A DNA stretch of 64,000 bases from Valencia hispanica (lineage: Eukaryota > Chordata > Actinopteri > Cyprinodontiformes > Valenciidae), in the NCBI GenBank assembly GCA_963556495.2, contig OY747710.1, positions 35,757,000 through 35,820,999 of the forward strand, in the 5' to 3' direction. The position numbers and the translations under genes are program-made. The notes under the pieces were generated by a model, which saw nothing but the letters and a program-made list of their open reading frames with translations, did not search any database and was not told the origin of the DNA. This document shows positions 35,531 to 47,948 of this stretch, piece by piece. Positions within the stretch are counted from its first letter, which is position 1. The number at the start of each line of letters is the position of its first letter.

Positions 35531-36560
35531 AGAGGCTGGGTGCATAAAGTGACTAAGAAAAAAGCTAAGAAAAGAGAAGAAGGCGAGAGATTAGCAGAGA
35601 TCAGAAGAGGCTGCTCTTCCTTCAGCAGCCACAAGAAAATGATGAAGGGGAATGAAAATCAAGGTCTTTCATCTCCAAATAGTCACTTTGGGCAGGGCAA
35701 CCAGATTCAGGTAGTGCATTGGTATTTTACAGTCTTCCATTTTAGAATGATGAGGGTTGTTGGGATCTTTGGCACTTTTATGTTACAGAAATGTTCCTGT
35801 GTCCTTCCTCAGCTCTGTGCCACAACATATTCTTGTCTCACGAGTTCATGATGAATCTTAGCCAAATCGGTCCGTTTAATCCCCTGTGTCTTTGGAGTAG
35901 GTTCTGGCTCTGGAAACTGTTTAGGCCATTGACCATTATCTTAGTGGGGTGGGGATATAGTCTATGAAATAAAATTTGTTGATAGTGGAACCTTCTATCC
36001 TCCAGTGGGGGCATTCATTCCCCCCCCTAAATGGCTACACCATTCAGTATTTTCTCATTGAAATTTGAACGTGAACCAAAACAAAGGAAGAATGAAAAAT
36101 GTAATAGTCACAGTAGACAAAAGGAAGCATCTCAGTGTGTATACTTGTTGTCATGAAATAATTAAAGAATAAAAAGGGCAGAATTGCAGTGGGTGATATG
36201 TGACCTTTTTCTATTGACAACCATTTCCTTACCATATGTGTATAATATGGTTATAAGTTACTGGGCTCAGCCCAAAGGGCAAACTCCGCCGGTCAAATGT
36301 GAAACCAATTTCGGAGGTGACAAAAAATGCAGTTCCCCCCTTATCCGCTAGGGGCTGGCTCCAAAAAGGAGCAAGTTCTCATTGACTCCCATGTGAAAAA
36401 AGCCAACTTCACAGCAGAAATACACATGTTTTCAGCCTGGTTCAAATAACCATTTTAGGTTTGATAGGTCAGATTTACCATCACGACAACTCTGAGGGGA
36501 GCAAACTTTTTATAACTCATACGTTTAGATGTAAATTAACCTTGAAATTATGAATAATAA
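35531..36560. other. LINE 5' flank and unassigned repeat
   Basis: 35531-35860 is probably LINE 5' UTR or flank. 36250-36560, with its continuation at 36960-37070 beyond a SINE, looks like an old dispersed repeat (CATTGACTCCCATGTGAAAA; later GGCCGCGG and GTCACGTTAACCGTCTC). The family was not identified. Confidence 0.4.
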
Positions 36561-36572
36561 GGGGCATGTCCT

Positions 36573-36947
36573 AGGGTGCACAGTGGCACAATTAATAGCA
36601 CTGTTGCCTTGTAGCAAGAAGGGTTTGAATCCCCTGGGGTCTTTCTGCATGGAGTTCGCATGTTCTCCCTGTGCATCCGTGGGTTCTGTCCGGGTACTCT
36701 GGCTTCCTACCACAGTCCAAAAATATGACTGTTAGGTGAACTGGTCTCTCTAAATTGCCCTTAGGTGTGAGTGTGTGCGTGCATGGTTGTTTGTCCTGTA
36801 TGTCTCTGTGTTGCCCTGGGATGGACTGGCGACCTGTCCAGGGTGTACCCCTCCTCTTGCCCCATGACTGCTGGAGATAGGCACCAGCCTGCAACCCTGC
36901 ATAGACGGACAGGTACAGATAATGGATGGATGGCTGGATGGATGGAA
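36573..36947 (+). mobile_element. DANA/mermaid-like tRNA-derived SINE
   Basis: It has an A-box-like CAGTGGCACAATTAATAGC and B-box GGTTTGAATCC (36622-36632). The conserved body follows (GGAGTTCGCATGTTCTCCC, CTCTAAATTGCCC, GATGGACTGGCGACCTGTCC) and a (GGAT)n tail. Imperfect direct repeats GGGGCATGTCCT (36561-36572) and AGGGAATGTCCT (36948-36959) flank it. Confidence 0.88.
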
Positions 36948-37326
36948 AGGGAATGTCCTTTTGAGCGACAGGTCTCAGATGCTCCCCCTACTTGCTCCAG
37001 GGAAGGCCGCGGCCTTGGAGTCACGTTAACCGTCTCAGCCATTTCGTTTCTCTGAACTTAAACATCAGTGGCGTCAGAAATGTTTATTCGTGTTCGGATG
37101 TTAATTGTGCACTTTTTGGACAAATATAGCTCGCTGTGGTATTGATTACACTTACAGACTGTCAAAGAAGTATCTGCTTCATTTTATTCGGTAAGTAAAA
37201 TTATATTTCTGCTGTGCATTTAAGATAAAGCTGCTTGCTCAAAAATGGGTTGAAATTATCACATTTCTTCTTTACTTTACACATTGATTATTAAAACTTG
37301 TTGTAATTAAATTTCACATAGTCGTG

Positions 37327-37366
37327 AGAGGCGAGGTCCACCCTGGACAGGTCACCAGTCCATCGC
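37327..37366 (-). repeat. DANA-like SINE fragment
   Basis: CCACCCTGGACAGGTCACC then AGTCCATCGCAG is the complement of the conserved SINE body. Only about 40 bp. Confidence 0.6.
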
Positions 37367-38937
37367 AGTCAAGTTTACAATATTTTTTTTCGTTTACAAT
37401 GTCACAAAAAAGTAAGACTCTACATATAATTCAGGGCAAACGGTAGTGTGGTGTTTGCTGGACAGTTCCTGAGAAACAACATACATTCAAGAGCATTCTC
37501 TGTTGTTGCATGAGAGCTGCAGCAAAAACAGTGTGAAGTTGAGATGACTTGTTCACAGAGTGTATGTCTTGATTAATCCTAGGCTTTCTTTCCAGTTATT
37601 TTTTCATCAAAGACTGGCGTTTTCTCTGCTATTAAAATGTGTGATATAAATATGCTTTAATAGAAATACTAAAAATAGGGCCAGAAGTTGTGGATCCCTT
37701 TGAATCAAGCAAAGTATTTAGAAAGTATCTGGAAGAAATAATTCCTCTTTGAAGAAAATGTTTTATTGGGTAGCAGCCAGATTAATCAACGTTTGTAGGC
37801 GCAGCAAATTTAAGGGAAAAACAAATGGCTGAATTCAAAAAGAGGTAGGCTATCTAAGAAACTCTAATTTGGATATGTTTAAACCTGAAAGGATCAAAGT
37901 GTATTTATTATTACTACCATCCAAAATGCTCACGTAAGATCCTTTCTCGAAGTTCAAATTTGGCTGAAAACCCCCCATACATTTCAGTGCAATTGCTCTT
38001 GATAAATAACCACCAAAACAAAGTAACAGGACCCAGAGCAGATGTAAAAACTCATTGCATTTCTTCCAGGCGGGTGCTATTACTTTCCCTAGAGTCACTT
38101 TCATTTGAGTAAATGCTGTTAGGAGCCACTGGCACAGCCTGCACCACAATTCTCTGTTTTCCCCAGTATACTTAAGTAACCAAGAAAGACCTAAACTGAC
38201 CGCAAGGCAAGACAGTGAAGAGGCAGTTCATGAGGAACAGGTAGAACGGAGATATTTGAATGAAAGAAAGAATATAATAATATGGAAGTAGCAGTGAATA
38301 CAGAGAGCAGTGAGAGGGAAAGGCAATGCAAGAGAAGAATCTTCATTTGTTATTCAGTGTGCATAGGCAGAATCAATCATCCTAAAAGGTTACAGCATTT
38401 TATTTGTGATATTGTAGTCCAAAGTGTCTCTGTCTGGAAGAACTGTTCTGCCACTGCCGCTGTCTACAAAGTTTGAATGATGGCGGAATTTTGCGATTGG
38501 AATGTGAATCGAGCTGATGCTGCTGTCTGTTCAGACGTGCTTATAGCCAAAAAGAACAATGGGAGTTGTTAACCCAGAACAACCAGTTAAGATACAGTCT
38601 CCTTCTGAAAGTAAGCTGTCTGTCTGTCGTGTTATGCTAAACTGCAGAGCCTTGCAGTAGTAATCATGACGTTATCTTCCAAGGCTTCTATTTAGCTCTA
38701 TGATGAAGAAAAGTATCACTATATAATGATACAGTGATGCTACTGTCATTGTGTTTCATATTAGGGATGGTGTGTATATTATACATCAGTTTGCATGTGT
38801 TTTAAAGTACATTTTTGGTTTCTTCTATACGTTTCCTGTGTCCCCTACATCGCTTACAACAAATTGTAAACCACACTTACCATGCCTTTTTTCAACAATA
38901 ATAGAACAATAACTTTTCTCTGAAGGTTAGGCCTGCC
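37367..38937. other. Unassigned intronic sequence
   Basis: Nothing recognised apart from AT-rich unique-looking DNA. Confidence 0.4.
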
Positions 38938-39250
38938 TAATAATATTCTTGTTGATAGATTCTCCTACCTGAGTTGTAGATTTCAGCAGCTTCAATTTTA
39001 AAAGATGGATTAAACAGAATTTTGTAAAATCTTGAAAGTTTTTTAGGTTGATTCATAGACTACGGTAAAAAGCTGCTTTAAACTTCGCCTCATTTGTCTA
39101 CATGATGCTGCTTTTCCACTGATGTCTAACAAACGGCTGAGGCCTTCACAGAAAAGCTGGATTTAAACTGTGATTACTGTGAAACCAAAGTAGAATTCCT
39201 TCATTGTATACACAGTCTAAGTCAATAAATCTGATTCTAATTCTGATTTA
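38938..39250 (-). repeat. Old Tc1-like transposon remnant
   Basis: GATTCTCCTACCTGAGTTGTAGATTTCAGCAGCTTC parallels the inverted coding strand of the better Tc1 copies around TALVGESVH. Later CTGAGGCCTTCACAGAA.AGCTG parallels their 5' UTR. It is heavily mutated, with a GATTCT-like tail at 39230-39245. Confidence 0.45.
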
Positions 39251-39991
39251 AATCTAAATCTAAATTACCCACCGATGGATGGTAATTATAAATTAATTGA
39301 CTTCCGAAGAAGCTTTATTGCCAATTATTTTAGGTAGGGACATCAAAGTAAATACTGAACACAAGTATACATCAGTCTTTTCAGATGTTTTTCTTGGTAA
39401 AATATGGAAACTCTGTTTTGTTAAAACAATACAAAATATAATAACAATGATGGGAATTCTTTTGCGAGACTCTTACGAGACTTTTGTGTAGAATGGTCTG
39501 AAAAAGTACCCCCTTCCTGAGTTCTTTCCTTTTTTTTGCATGTTTGTCACACTAAAATGTTTTGGGTCATTAAATAAATGTAAATATTAGTCAAAGACAA
39601 CACAAGGAAACACAACGTGCAGTTTTTGAATGAAGGTTTTTATTATTAAGGGAGAAAAAAAGCATAAGACCTACATGGCCCTGTGTGACAAAGTGATTGC
39701 CCCACCTGTTAAAACATAACTTAACAGTGGTTTATCACACCTGGGGTTCAATTTCTGTAGCCACACCCAGACCTGATTAATACCATCCCTGTTCTCAATC
39801 AAGAAATCACTTAAACAAGACCTGCCTGACAAAGTGAAGTAGACCAAAAGATCCTCAAAAGGTAAACATAATGCTGCGATCCAAAGAAATTCAGGAACAG
39901 ATGAAAAAGAAAGTAAATGAGATCTATTAGTCTAGAAAAAGTTAAAAAAGTCATTATTAAAGCTTTGGAACTCCAGCGAACCACAGTCCGT

Positions 39992-40585
39992 ATGTTTACA
40001 TGCACATCTAAATTGAGCTTTTGGCCAAAATTAGACTAATTGCTTAACCAGAATGGGAGCCTTTATCCCAGTTTGCATGTCTCTAAGAAAATCGAATTAT
40101 TGAAAGAAGTGCTTTCGCCACCGTGACACTAGGTGGCGACATGCGCTCTTTCACGTTGAATTTTGCTGATTGGCAGAATGTCACACAAATAGTAAACACA
40201 TGCTGACAGCAGTGAAGCAGACACAGTAAGTGCAGGAGATGAACAATGAGCAAAGAAATGGACGACAATGCTGCAGCAAAGAACATTGAGTATTGTACTG
40301 TTTGATTGTGTTACACTCGTTCTTCTGCTGTATTGTTGTGTACCAGTGTTGTTATACTCACTTCCACGGTCTCTTCCCGTGAAAAGCTTGGCTGAGGCGG
40401 GGTAGGAGTTGCTTGCAGAGAAATTTGATTTTCCAATCGCATTATCTGGGTGCCTTAGTCCGATTACTCTAACTCTAGTTTGGTTCAACTTCAGCTGGAC
40501 TAAGTTATATACATGCATTTCAAAAGTCCAATTTCAGTCGGACTAAGGCAATAATTCAGCTTTCACTTGCTGCATGTAAACGCAC
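39992..40585. mobile_element. MITE with TTTACATGCA termini, inside Tc1
   Basis: The left end TATGTTTACATGCAC and right end GCATGTAAACGCA are inverted. Tc1 coding (…QRTTV, then ESHY/IIHKW-type) continues on both sides. Near-end palindromic parts repeat CCAATTT/AAATTGAG-like motifs. Non-coding; exact ends uncertain by a few bases. Confidence 0.65.
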
Positions 40586-40697
40586 TGACTGAGAGCCATT
40601 ATCCACAAATGGCAAAAACAAGAAACAGTGGTGAACATTCCCAGGAGTGGCCAGCTGACCAAAATTAACCAACGAGTGCAGCGATGACTCATCCAGT

Positions 40698-41747
40698 CAA
40701 GGCAAGGCAATTTTATTAGCTCTAAACAGATACGTTTTTAGTTGTGATTTTAAAAAACTCAGGAGTTTCAGCAGCTTTGCAGTTGTCTGGAAGTTTGTTC
40801 CAGATTAGAAAAGCATAGAAACTAAAAGCTGCTTTTCCATGTTTTGTTCTAATTCTAGTGATGTTGAGTAGACTGGATTTGGAGGACCTGAGTGGTCTGG
40901 GGGGTTGGTATAGTGCAGTGTTTCTCAAACTATAGGGCGAACCCCACTAGTGGGGCGCAGAAGTATTGCAGGTGGGGCGTGACATCAACGGGATTTAAAT
41001 TGTTTTTCCCCCCTAAATTCTATCGTTGTGAATGTTTCACTGCACTGTAAATTAAATCAACCAACTCCCCCCTCTCACAAAATTAAACACACTCAAATAA
41101 ATGAGCAATTGTGATCATCATTGTAAACAGAACCGGGACCTGGAACATCGGGCTGGGAGTTTGACGTTGGAATATATTGCAGTAGAACAAAATAAGCTGA
41201 AGTAGCCGCATTATCAGAGATTCCATCTACAAAATAGACAAATATCTAAAAAGATCAGGGAACATTTCAGAGTCAGAGAAGTCACATGGTCAACCCCGGA
41301 GGAAATACAGGGATGAGTATCTTGCTCTTTATTTTTTTATTTTTTTTTATTTTGTATTTTTGAAAGCTTTGTATTTGTGATAAAACTACAACTTTTATTT
41401 TCTCCAACTGTGAGCTGAGGTTCTACATGAGGCAACTACTGACAGCATATATTTCTGAGCCGTTTTATAACAGTGCGCAACCCGTTTTTCCAACTAATTT
41501 ATACCCTTAAAAACTTGTAGACTAACTCCAATCACCATTCTGTTGGGAGGATAAAAGCAGTGGGGGTTTGTGTGTGCTCCTTTGTCCAAAGTGGGGAATG
41601 ATAAAAAAAAAGTTTGAGAAACAGTAGATCTTCAACATACTTTGGCGCTAGGCCATTTAATGATTTATAAACTAGTGAAACTATTTTAAAGTCTGTTCTC
41701 TGAGGTACAGTGAGCCAGTGTAAGGACTTTAGAACTGGGGTGATGTG
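40698..41747 (-). mobile_element. L2-like LINE 3' fragment inside Tc1
   Basis: It starts on the left with a short CAAGGCAAGG tail. The minus strand reads LYQPPRPLRSSKSSLLNI, TKHGKAAFSFYAFLIWNKL and PDNCKAAET; beyond an inserted hAT it reads HITPVLKSLHWLTV and KSLNGLAPKYVEDLL. Relative to 31227-31690 it lacks about 170 bp of 3' UTR. Tc1 sequence resumes at 41748 with a CCAG shared at both borders. Confidence 0.8.
40918..41625. mobile_element. hAT-type MITE inside the L2 fragment
   Basis: The left end CAGTGTTTCTCAAACT and right end AGTTTGAGAAACAGTA are inverted; GGTGGGGCG/GTGGGG-rich blocks lie inside each end. LINE coding is continuous when it is removed (the third copy at 31636 lacks it). 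No open transposase. Confidence 0.75.
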
Positions 41748-42305
41748 CACCAGGATATCACAAAAGACCCCACAGCAACATCTGAAGAACTTCAGGCTCA
41801 GGTCAGAGGTCATTACTCCACCATAAGAACGAGACTGGGCAAAAATGGCCTGTATTTCAAAGTTCCAAGACAAAAACTACCGCTGAGCAAAAAGAAGATT
41901 AAGGCCAAAATTCTCAATTATGCCAAAAATATCTTGATGATCCCCAAGACTTCTGGGAAAATAATCTGTGGACTGACCAGACAAAAGTTTAACTTTTGGA
42001 AGGTGTGTGTCCCGTTACATCCCATTGGAGCTTCTTCAGGACCTGGAGGACTTGCTGTGATAAATGGAACCATGTATTCTGATGTCTACCAAAAGATTCT
42101 GAGGGAGAATGTCTGGCCATCTGAAACCAACTTGGGTTGTGCAGCAGGACAGTGATCCAAAACACACCATCAAGTCCACCTCTGATTGGCGGACGAAAAA
42201 CAAACTGAATACTTTGCAATGGCCTACTTAATGTCCTGACCTGAATCCTATTGAAATGCAGGACCTTAAAAAGATGGTTCCTGCTCAAAAACCTTTCAAT
42301 GTGGC

Positions 42306-42497
42306 CAGAGGGGCCAATGGCACGGCATGGCAGCCTCGCTTCTCTCAGTCTGCCCTAGGGCAGCTGTGTCTATAATTGTACCTTGCTTCCACCAATGTGT
42401 GAATGTGAGAGTGAATGAATAATGGAGTTGTAAAGCGCTTTGAGGGTCTCGAAAAGCACTATATAAATGCAAGCCCTTATTAATATTATTAATATTA
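42306..42497 (+). repeat. 3' half of AFC-like SINE inside Tc1
   Basis: GGGCAGCTGTG.CTATAATTGTA, then CCACCAATGTGTGAATGTGA, TAAAGCGCTTTGAGG and CACTATATAAATGCAAGCCC match the body and tail of the SINE at 51905-52190; a (TTAATA)n tail ends it. Tc1 3' sequence resumes afterwards. Confidence 0.65.
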
Positions 42498-42825
42498 TTG
42501 AACTACAACAATTATGCAAACATTAGTGGGCGTAAATTCTTCCACAGCACTAGAAAAGCCCTATCGCAAGTTATCGCAAAAGCTTGACTGCAGTTGTTAC
42601 TGCTAAGGGTGGCCCAACCAGTTATTAGGTAAAGGAGGCAATCACATTGTCACACAGGGCCATGTAGGTTTGGATTTTTTCTCCCTTAATAATAAAAAGC
42701 TTAATTTAAAGACTGCATTTTGTGTTTACGTGTGTTGTCTTTGACTAATATTTAAATCTGTGTGACAAACTTGCAAAGAAATAAGAAATTAGGGAGAGTG
42801 CAAATACTTTTTCACTTTTCCACTG

Positions 42826-43606
42826 TATATGCCTAAATGTATTCCTGAAATGATTGTCAGTGTGGCACTTTTTTCTTTCGCCTACTTCTTCTTTAATTAA
42901 GTCCTTTTACTTGCTTTATGAGGTTCTTCCATCTCCCTGATCACTCAGAATTTCTTCATCTAAGACCGACCAATACACACTCTGTTGATCTCCCTCTAAC
43001 CCCTTATGCTATGGTTTGGACTGAGCTTTCAATCGATCAATCTCTCTGTGTATCCTAGGCTGCTTCGGCGATACACTGAAAGGCTAATTCCACAGAGAGA
43101 TAGAGTGTGGGGATAGCCTCTTTAAAGTACTTTCCAGTTATCTCCGCGCTATAGATCTGTACAGAATCAAACCGGGCACTGTCTCTCTGTGCACTCCAGC
43201 TGTTTATTGCCTTTTTCTCTGTTCATAGCCATATTTATCAGTTTTTTCTTGCTTCTTTCTGTAGAATTCAAGAAAAACTGAAATTGCATGGATATGTTCC
43301 AGTATTCTGAGGGCTATCCTTAAATTTCAGGCTTTCAACAAATATAGTTTGAAAAACAAAATTAAAAATTATGAGGTGCACTATTAGTTTTTCACCTCAA
43401 ATATTTTGCAGATAATTGCTTTTCATTGCTGGATGTATGGTTTAAATACATGCAAATATTGCTATTTTAAATGTACTTGGCACCCAGTGCATGAATGTAC
43501 CACTTTTTTTCAGCTGCTTCTTCCTCTGGGACCATAGTTTGCTATACACTGTAGAGCATGTTGTAAACGTGTTGTGGTCTCAGTTTCAGTGATGGTTTCA
43601 TGTTAT
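42826..43606. other. Unassigned intronic sequence
   Basis: Nothing recognised before the GATA array. Confidence 0.4.
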
Positions 43607-43893
<287 letters not shown>

Positions 43894-43965
43894 TAAATAT
43901 CGAGGGTGTACCCCGCCTCTCGCCCCTTGACTGGACGGGTACAGAAAATGGATGGATAGAAAAAA
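43894..43965 (+). repeat. DANA-like SINE 3' end next to the GATA array
   Basis: GAGGGTGTACCCCGCCTCTC, then GACGGGTACAGAAAATGGATGG match the 3' body of the SINE at 36573-36947. Confidence 0.65.
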
Positions 43966-45784
43966 TGAAGAATAGCAACACTTGGTCATCAACTGTAGCT
44001 GTCTTTTCTCACAACTTAATTCCTTCATCTTTCTCCAAACTATAAGCTGCTGCAAACTGACACAAAAGACAAATGCATCCATACACTCACAGTACAGCTG
44101 TGAGCTGCTAATGCAAGGTTAATGCGATTGTAGTGCAGCTGATGGTAGTGCGCATTTACACCAGATTAGATTTAATTCAGTCTTGCTGTTTGCCTCATAT
44201 AGGATCCCTCCTTTTACATTTCAATCCTCCTCATACACGCTTTACATTGGGCTAGAACATAAGTTGTCCATTTCTCAATAACTGACAGATTGGTCCAGAG
44301 GGAATCAGACGGAGCAGAAAAAAAATCTGCTAATAATTCGTAGCTTGGTGTAATATCTTGACATTTTTCAAAGGAATGAGTGCATTGGTTAGTCATAGTA
44401 TTTACGCAACCAATGCACTCAAGTATAAAACTTGGATCTTCTAGATAACAAGACGGCAATTTTCTATATACAGTAGCTCCTACCCATTCAAGAACCAGAT
44501 CCTAACTGGTTTCCTTGTGACAAGTCTTGAGTCTTCTTTTTAATTGCATGCTTGTGTAAGAGAAAGAACGTTATGAAATGTTAACCATAAGATGCCCCAC
44601 AATAAGTAGCTGCAAGCAAGCTCCAATAACAATTTCTCCGATTTCCATAAAAAATAGTTTCCGAGTTGTTCTCAGGTTCCACAAATGGACTTCTACTTTA
44701 TCCTGCACTATTGCTTTCAAAAACACAAGACACCCTTATTACAGGAATCCTATATTTTCCTATTTTGCCCTGTCGCCTGGGTGACTTAGTCATAGCAGAA
44801 TGTAAATCAGTTTCCCAAAAGAAAAAAAAAGTTTGCCCTTATTCAACACAAGAGTTAGAAACAAAGCATGGTAGTAAGAACCAACAGAGACAGCAGAAAC
44901 AAGAGCTGCAGCTCAAATATATATTTTATTAAGGAAATCAGTACATGGAGGTTGCTGTTGCTACTTTTGTGGCACATGGTCACAGAAACCTTATCTTATC
45001 AGAAACTAAGTCAAGGTGTTAGTTGGAGCCACTCTGAGCATTCAGCATCCAGAGGAAAAAGAGCAGACAGAGCATTGGCATAGTGGAGCACCAATGTAAA
45101 TAATGTTGACTTAAATACTTGAACATTTGAGTAGCTCCTGTTGTGGTTCGTGAAGAATATATGGCAGACTCAAGTCTTAGTAATAAGTCTATTCTGATAA
45201 AGTCTTGAAGGGGCAAGTCCAAGGCTCTCGCCACTAATCTCACATCAGATGTATGCTCTTTTGTCTGCCTATAACAGAAAATGACCGTAGACTATAAACT
45301 CAAATCATTACAACTTAACAGATGCACATTTACCATCTTTACCTTTACTAGAACATGTTTATTAAATAACTAAGAATATGTTATGAACTGCTGTGAATTA
45401 TTTGGAAAGTCAATAAGATATAGTATCTGCCTCACTAAAATATAAAAACATATTTATGTTTGAGAAAAACAGTAGAACAGGGATTAACACAATTGTTAAA
45501 GATTTAAACAGAAAATGATTTTACTTTAAAGAACTGGAAGAGTTGCTTTACAACAAGTGAGTAACATGTCATTGGTATATTCTATATGTTTTCAAATGAG
45601 CTAAAGTAATTTAATAGGAGTTCATTTGAGTGACATCTTTGTAGTCATTATTATGATGCAACTAGAAACATGAGCTGGTTCTCAAGAACCATTAGTACCC
45701 TATAGACTCAATAACAAGAAAACATGCTCATCTTTTTCAGAACAGTTGTCTGGTCATGACAACATAAAAACTTGCTTTTGAGAA
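43966..45784. other. Unassigned intronic sequence
   Basis: No supported gene or repeat seen; open frames of 70-90 codons lack domains. Confidence 0.4.
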
Positions 45785-45922
45785 ATTTATTACATGAAAT
45801 ATGCTCTGTGTGTGTTTTATACTTAATTGCTGTTTTTACTTTATCCCCTAATCATGTAAAGCACCTTGAATTACCTTGTTGTTAAGAGTGTGCTACACAA
45901 ATAAAATTGCCTTGCCTTGCCT
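45785..45922 (+). repeat. LINE 3' end with (CCTTG)n tail
   Basis: TAAAGCACCTTGAATTACC, GTTGTTAAGAGTGTGCTA, CAAATAAAATTG and three CCTTG units, as at 9570-9766. Confidence 0.75.
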
Positions 45923-46390
45923 TAATTTACCATAAATGCTTGCTCGTTAGTAGCATTAAATAGACTGACAAGCTCAGAATCTACTCATTTCAACTAATTT
46001 CACTAGTGAGACATATTACTAAGAACCCATGGTGTGTGACCTTACCAGAAGAACCAGTCATTTGTTTACAAGGGGAACAACATTAATTATTTACTCAACT
46101 ATTCTAAACCTAACAGCATTCTTTACTTTTTGGCAACAAATAATTTTGATGATTTTTAAGTTCCAAGCCAAGATTCTGAGTCTTTGAGTCTTTAGAGCAT
46201 TATTAAGTCAAGTCTGAAGTCTTAGATTTTGTGATTTAAGTGGGTTGGAGACTCTAGTCCCCATCTCTGAGATATGGTTTCTCAGAATTGTGACGCTCTT
46301 GAGAAGTAATGCCCAAAATATCACAAGCTTACTAAGTGATCAAACTGCTACAGTATCAATGATGGAGCATTGTTTGCCTAGGGCGGTGCA

Positions 46391-47940
46391 CAGGGGTGGG
46401 CTGGCCATAGTGAGTTTCGGGAGTTTCCCCGAACGGCCGGTCTGTAATGACCAGAATGTTTCCCCACCCCCGTTTCTTTTGTACTACAAAAGCAGCTGTG
46501 ATTTAGTGACTGCGATGATCCTTTTGTGTCTGTGTTTGTGAGTGACACAACATGTGACTGAGGCGTCTTCCTTTATAGAAGATCTTTATGAGCGGTAGGC
46601 TACAGTTGCTGCACACCTTGGATGAGCTCTACCGTTTTTTTTTTATGCGCTCATGTTATGAATACATATTTCAGTACTATTTAGACTCATTGTTTGAGTC
46701 AGAATGTGGGTTAAAAGTTTGTCATGCAAGGCAATAACTTTTTGAAAGTGACTTATTTTCAGCTGAATTTTCTCTAACATGCTGAATATAATTAATCATT
46801 TTCATTTTTTTTACCTGGAATGTTGCTACTAACCGCTGCCATTTATTTGATCCGGAGATTGTTGTACAAACCTAAATATGGCCAACAGTCCCTGGTTTAG
46901 GATATTTAATCTATTCTTGAATCAGGAATTCAGCAGAAAAATATCTCTCTGTGGTGCTTTTAAATTAAGCAGCATCTGGAAGTATTCTGACATGCCCTTA
47001 TGTAGCAACCAGAGGTGGCTACATAAAGTAAGTAAAGTTAGTAAGTTCTCAAGTAAGAGTAGCATAACTTCAACATATTTTTGTTCGAGTAAGTTAATTG
47101 TAGCCGTCCATGAAATTACTCAAGTAATAGTAAAATAGTAATATGTAAAAAGGCTTTCTCATGTAACCTACTGAGTAACTGTTTAGAACATCAGATCAGC
47201 TCTATAGGCACTGATTTTTTGAAAATAATTTAATCAGCTAGACAAAAGTACACATTTATGTGTAAATTCTGGTATTTTAAAGAGTACAATGAAATAATTG
47301 ATATATATAAATATAATTTTAAAATAACAAACTTGAAGCTGAGGAAACTTTTTTTAAATCAAAATTTTAATCATAAAACTTGATACAACAAGTAATGTGT
47401 CAATGTTAGAACAAGATAAACTGCTTCCAGTAGCAATATATAGTGTTTACCATATATTCATTTCATCTCCAAAGCTCAGCAGCTAGAAAATAACATTAGA
47501 ACAACAAAGCGTGTGTACAAACAAAAGGTCTCACTTTAACATAAACTGTAGGTTTGTGTCCTTGTCCTGTGCATTTTTGGTTAGAACAAGTTTGTTTTGA
47601 TTCATTGAAATAACTCGCAGTAGGTAGAATATCCATAAATGTTCTCAAGAGTAGGGATACTTCATAATAATTACTTTCATTACCTTAATAATTACTTTTA
47701 CTTAAGGAAAAGTTAAAAGTATGATGCAGTAAAATTATTCAAGTAAATGTAGGCTAATTGAGTAAATGTAACTAATTACTACCCACTTCTGGTCATGACA
47801 ACATAAAAACCTGTTATACTACCAATAATATACTACCAATTTCTTAAAGTTACGGTTCCACTTGCATCCTTTATGCGATCAGAAAAACGTTCTCTCGGAA
47901 CCAAGCTCCTGGGCTGAATTTCAACACCAGCCCACCCCTG
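46391..47940. mobile_element. hAT-like composite element (copy 2)
   Basis: The termini CAGGGGTGGGCTGG and CCAGCCCACCCCTG are perfect inverted repeats over 14 bp. The flanks GCGGTGCA (46383-46390) and GCGGTGTA (47941-47948) form an 8 bp target duplication with one mismatch, as for hAT. No transposase. An inner unit with its own termini lies at 47010-47791. Confidence 0.88.
47010..47791. mobile_element. Inner hAT-like unit with CAGAGGTGG termini
   Basis: It starts CAGAGGTGGCTAC and ends GTAACTAATTACTACCCACTTCTG. The AAGTAA/ACTCAAGTAA-rich ends are typical of a very common fish non-autonomous element. Its position within the outer hAT matches that in the copy at 591-1120. Confidence 0.75.
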
Positions 47941-47948
47941 GCGGTGTA

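Larger units (their letters stand above)
39491..42825 (+). mobile_element. Tc1-like transposon with ~200 bp TIRs, host to several insertions
   Basis: The right end is CACTTTTCCACTG then TA; the left end is decayed but follows TA at 39489-39490. The two ~200 bp termini are inverted copies (TTTTTGAATGAAGG-like inner parts; CATGGCCCTGTGTGACAAAG at 39674 against CTTTGTCACACAGGGCCATG-type sequence at 42647). Transposase pieces: RSKEIQEQMKKKVNEIY (39871 on), then past an insertion SHYPQMAKTRN-type sequence, then past another TKDPTATSEELQAQV, TIRTRLGKNGL, PRQKLPLSKKKIKAKIL, ASSGPGGLAVINGTMYSD. All are broken by frameshifts. Confidence 0.82.

Noticed and set aside
36592..37055. Both-strand frames near 90-100 codons
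   Set aside because: They are translations of the DANA-like SINE.
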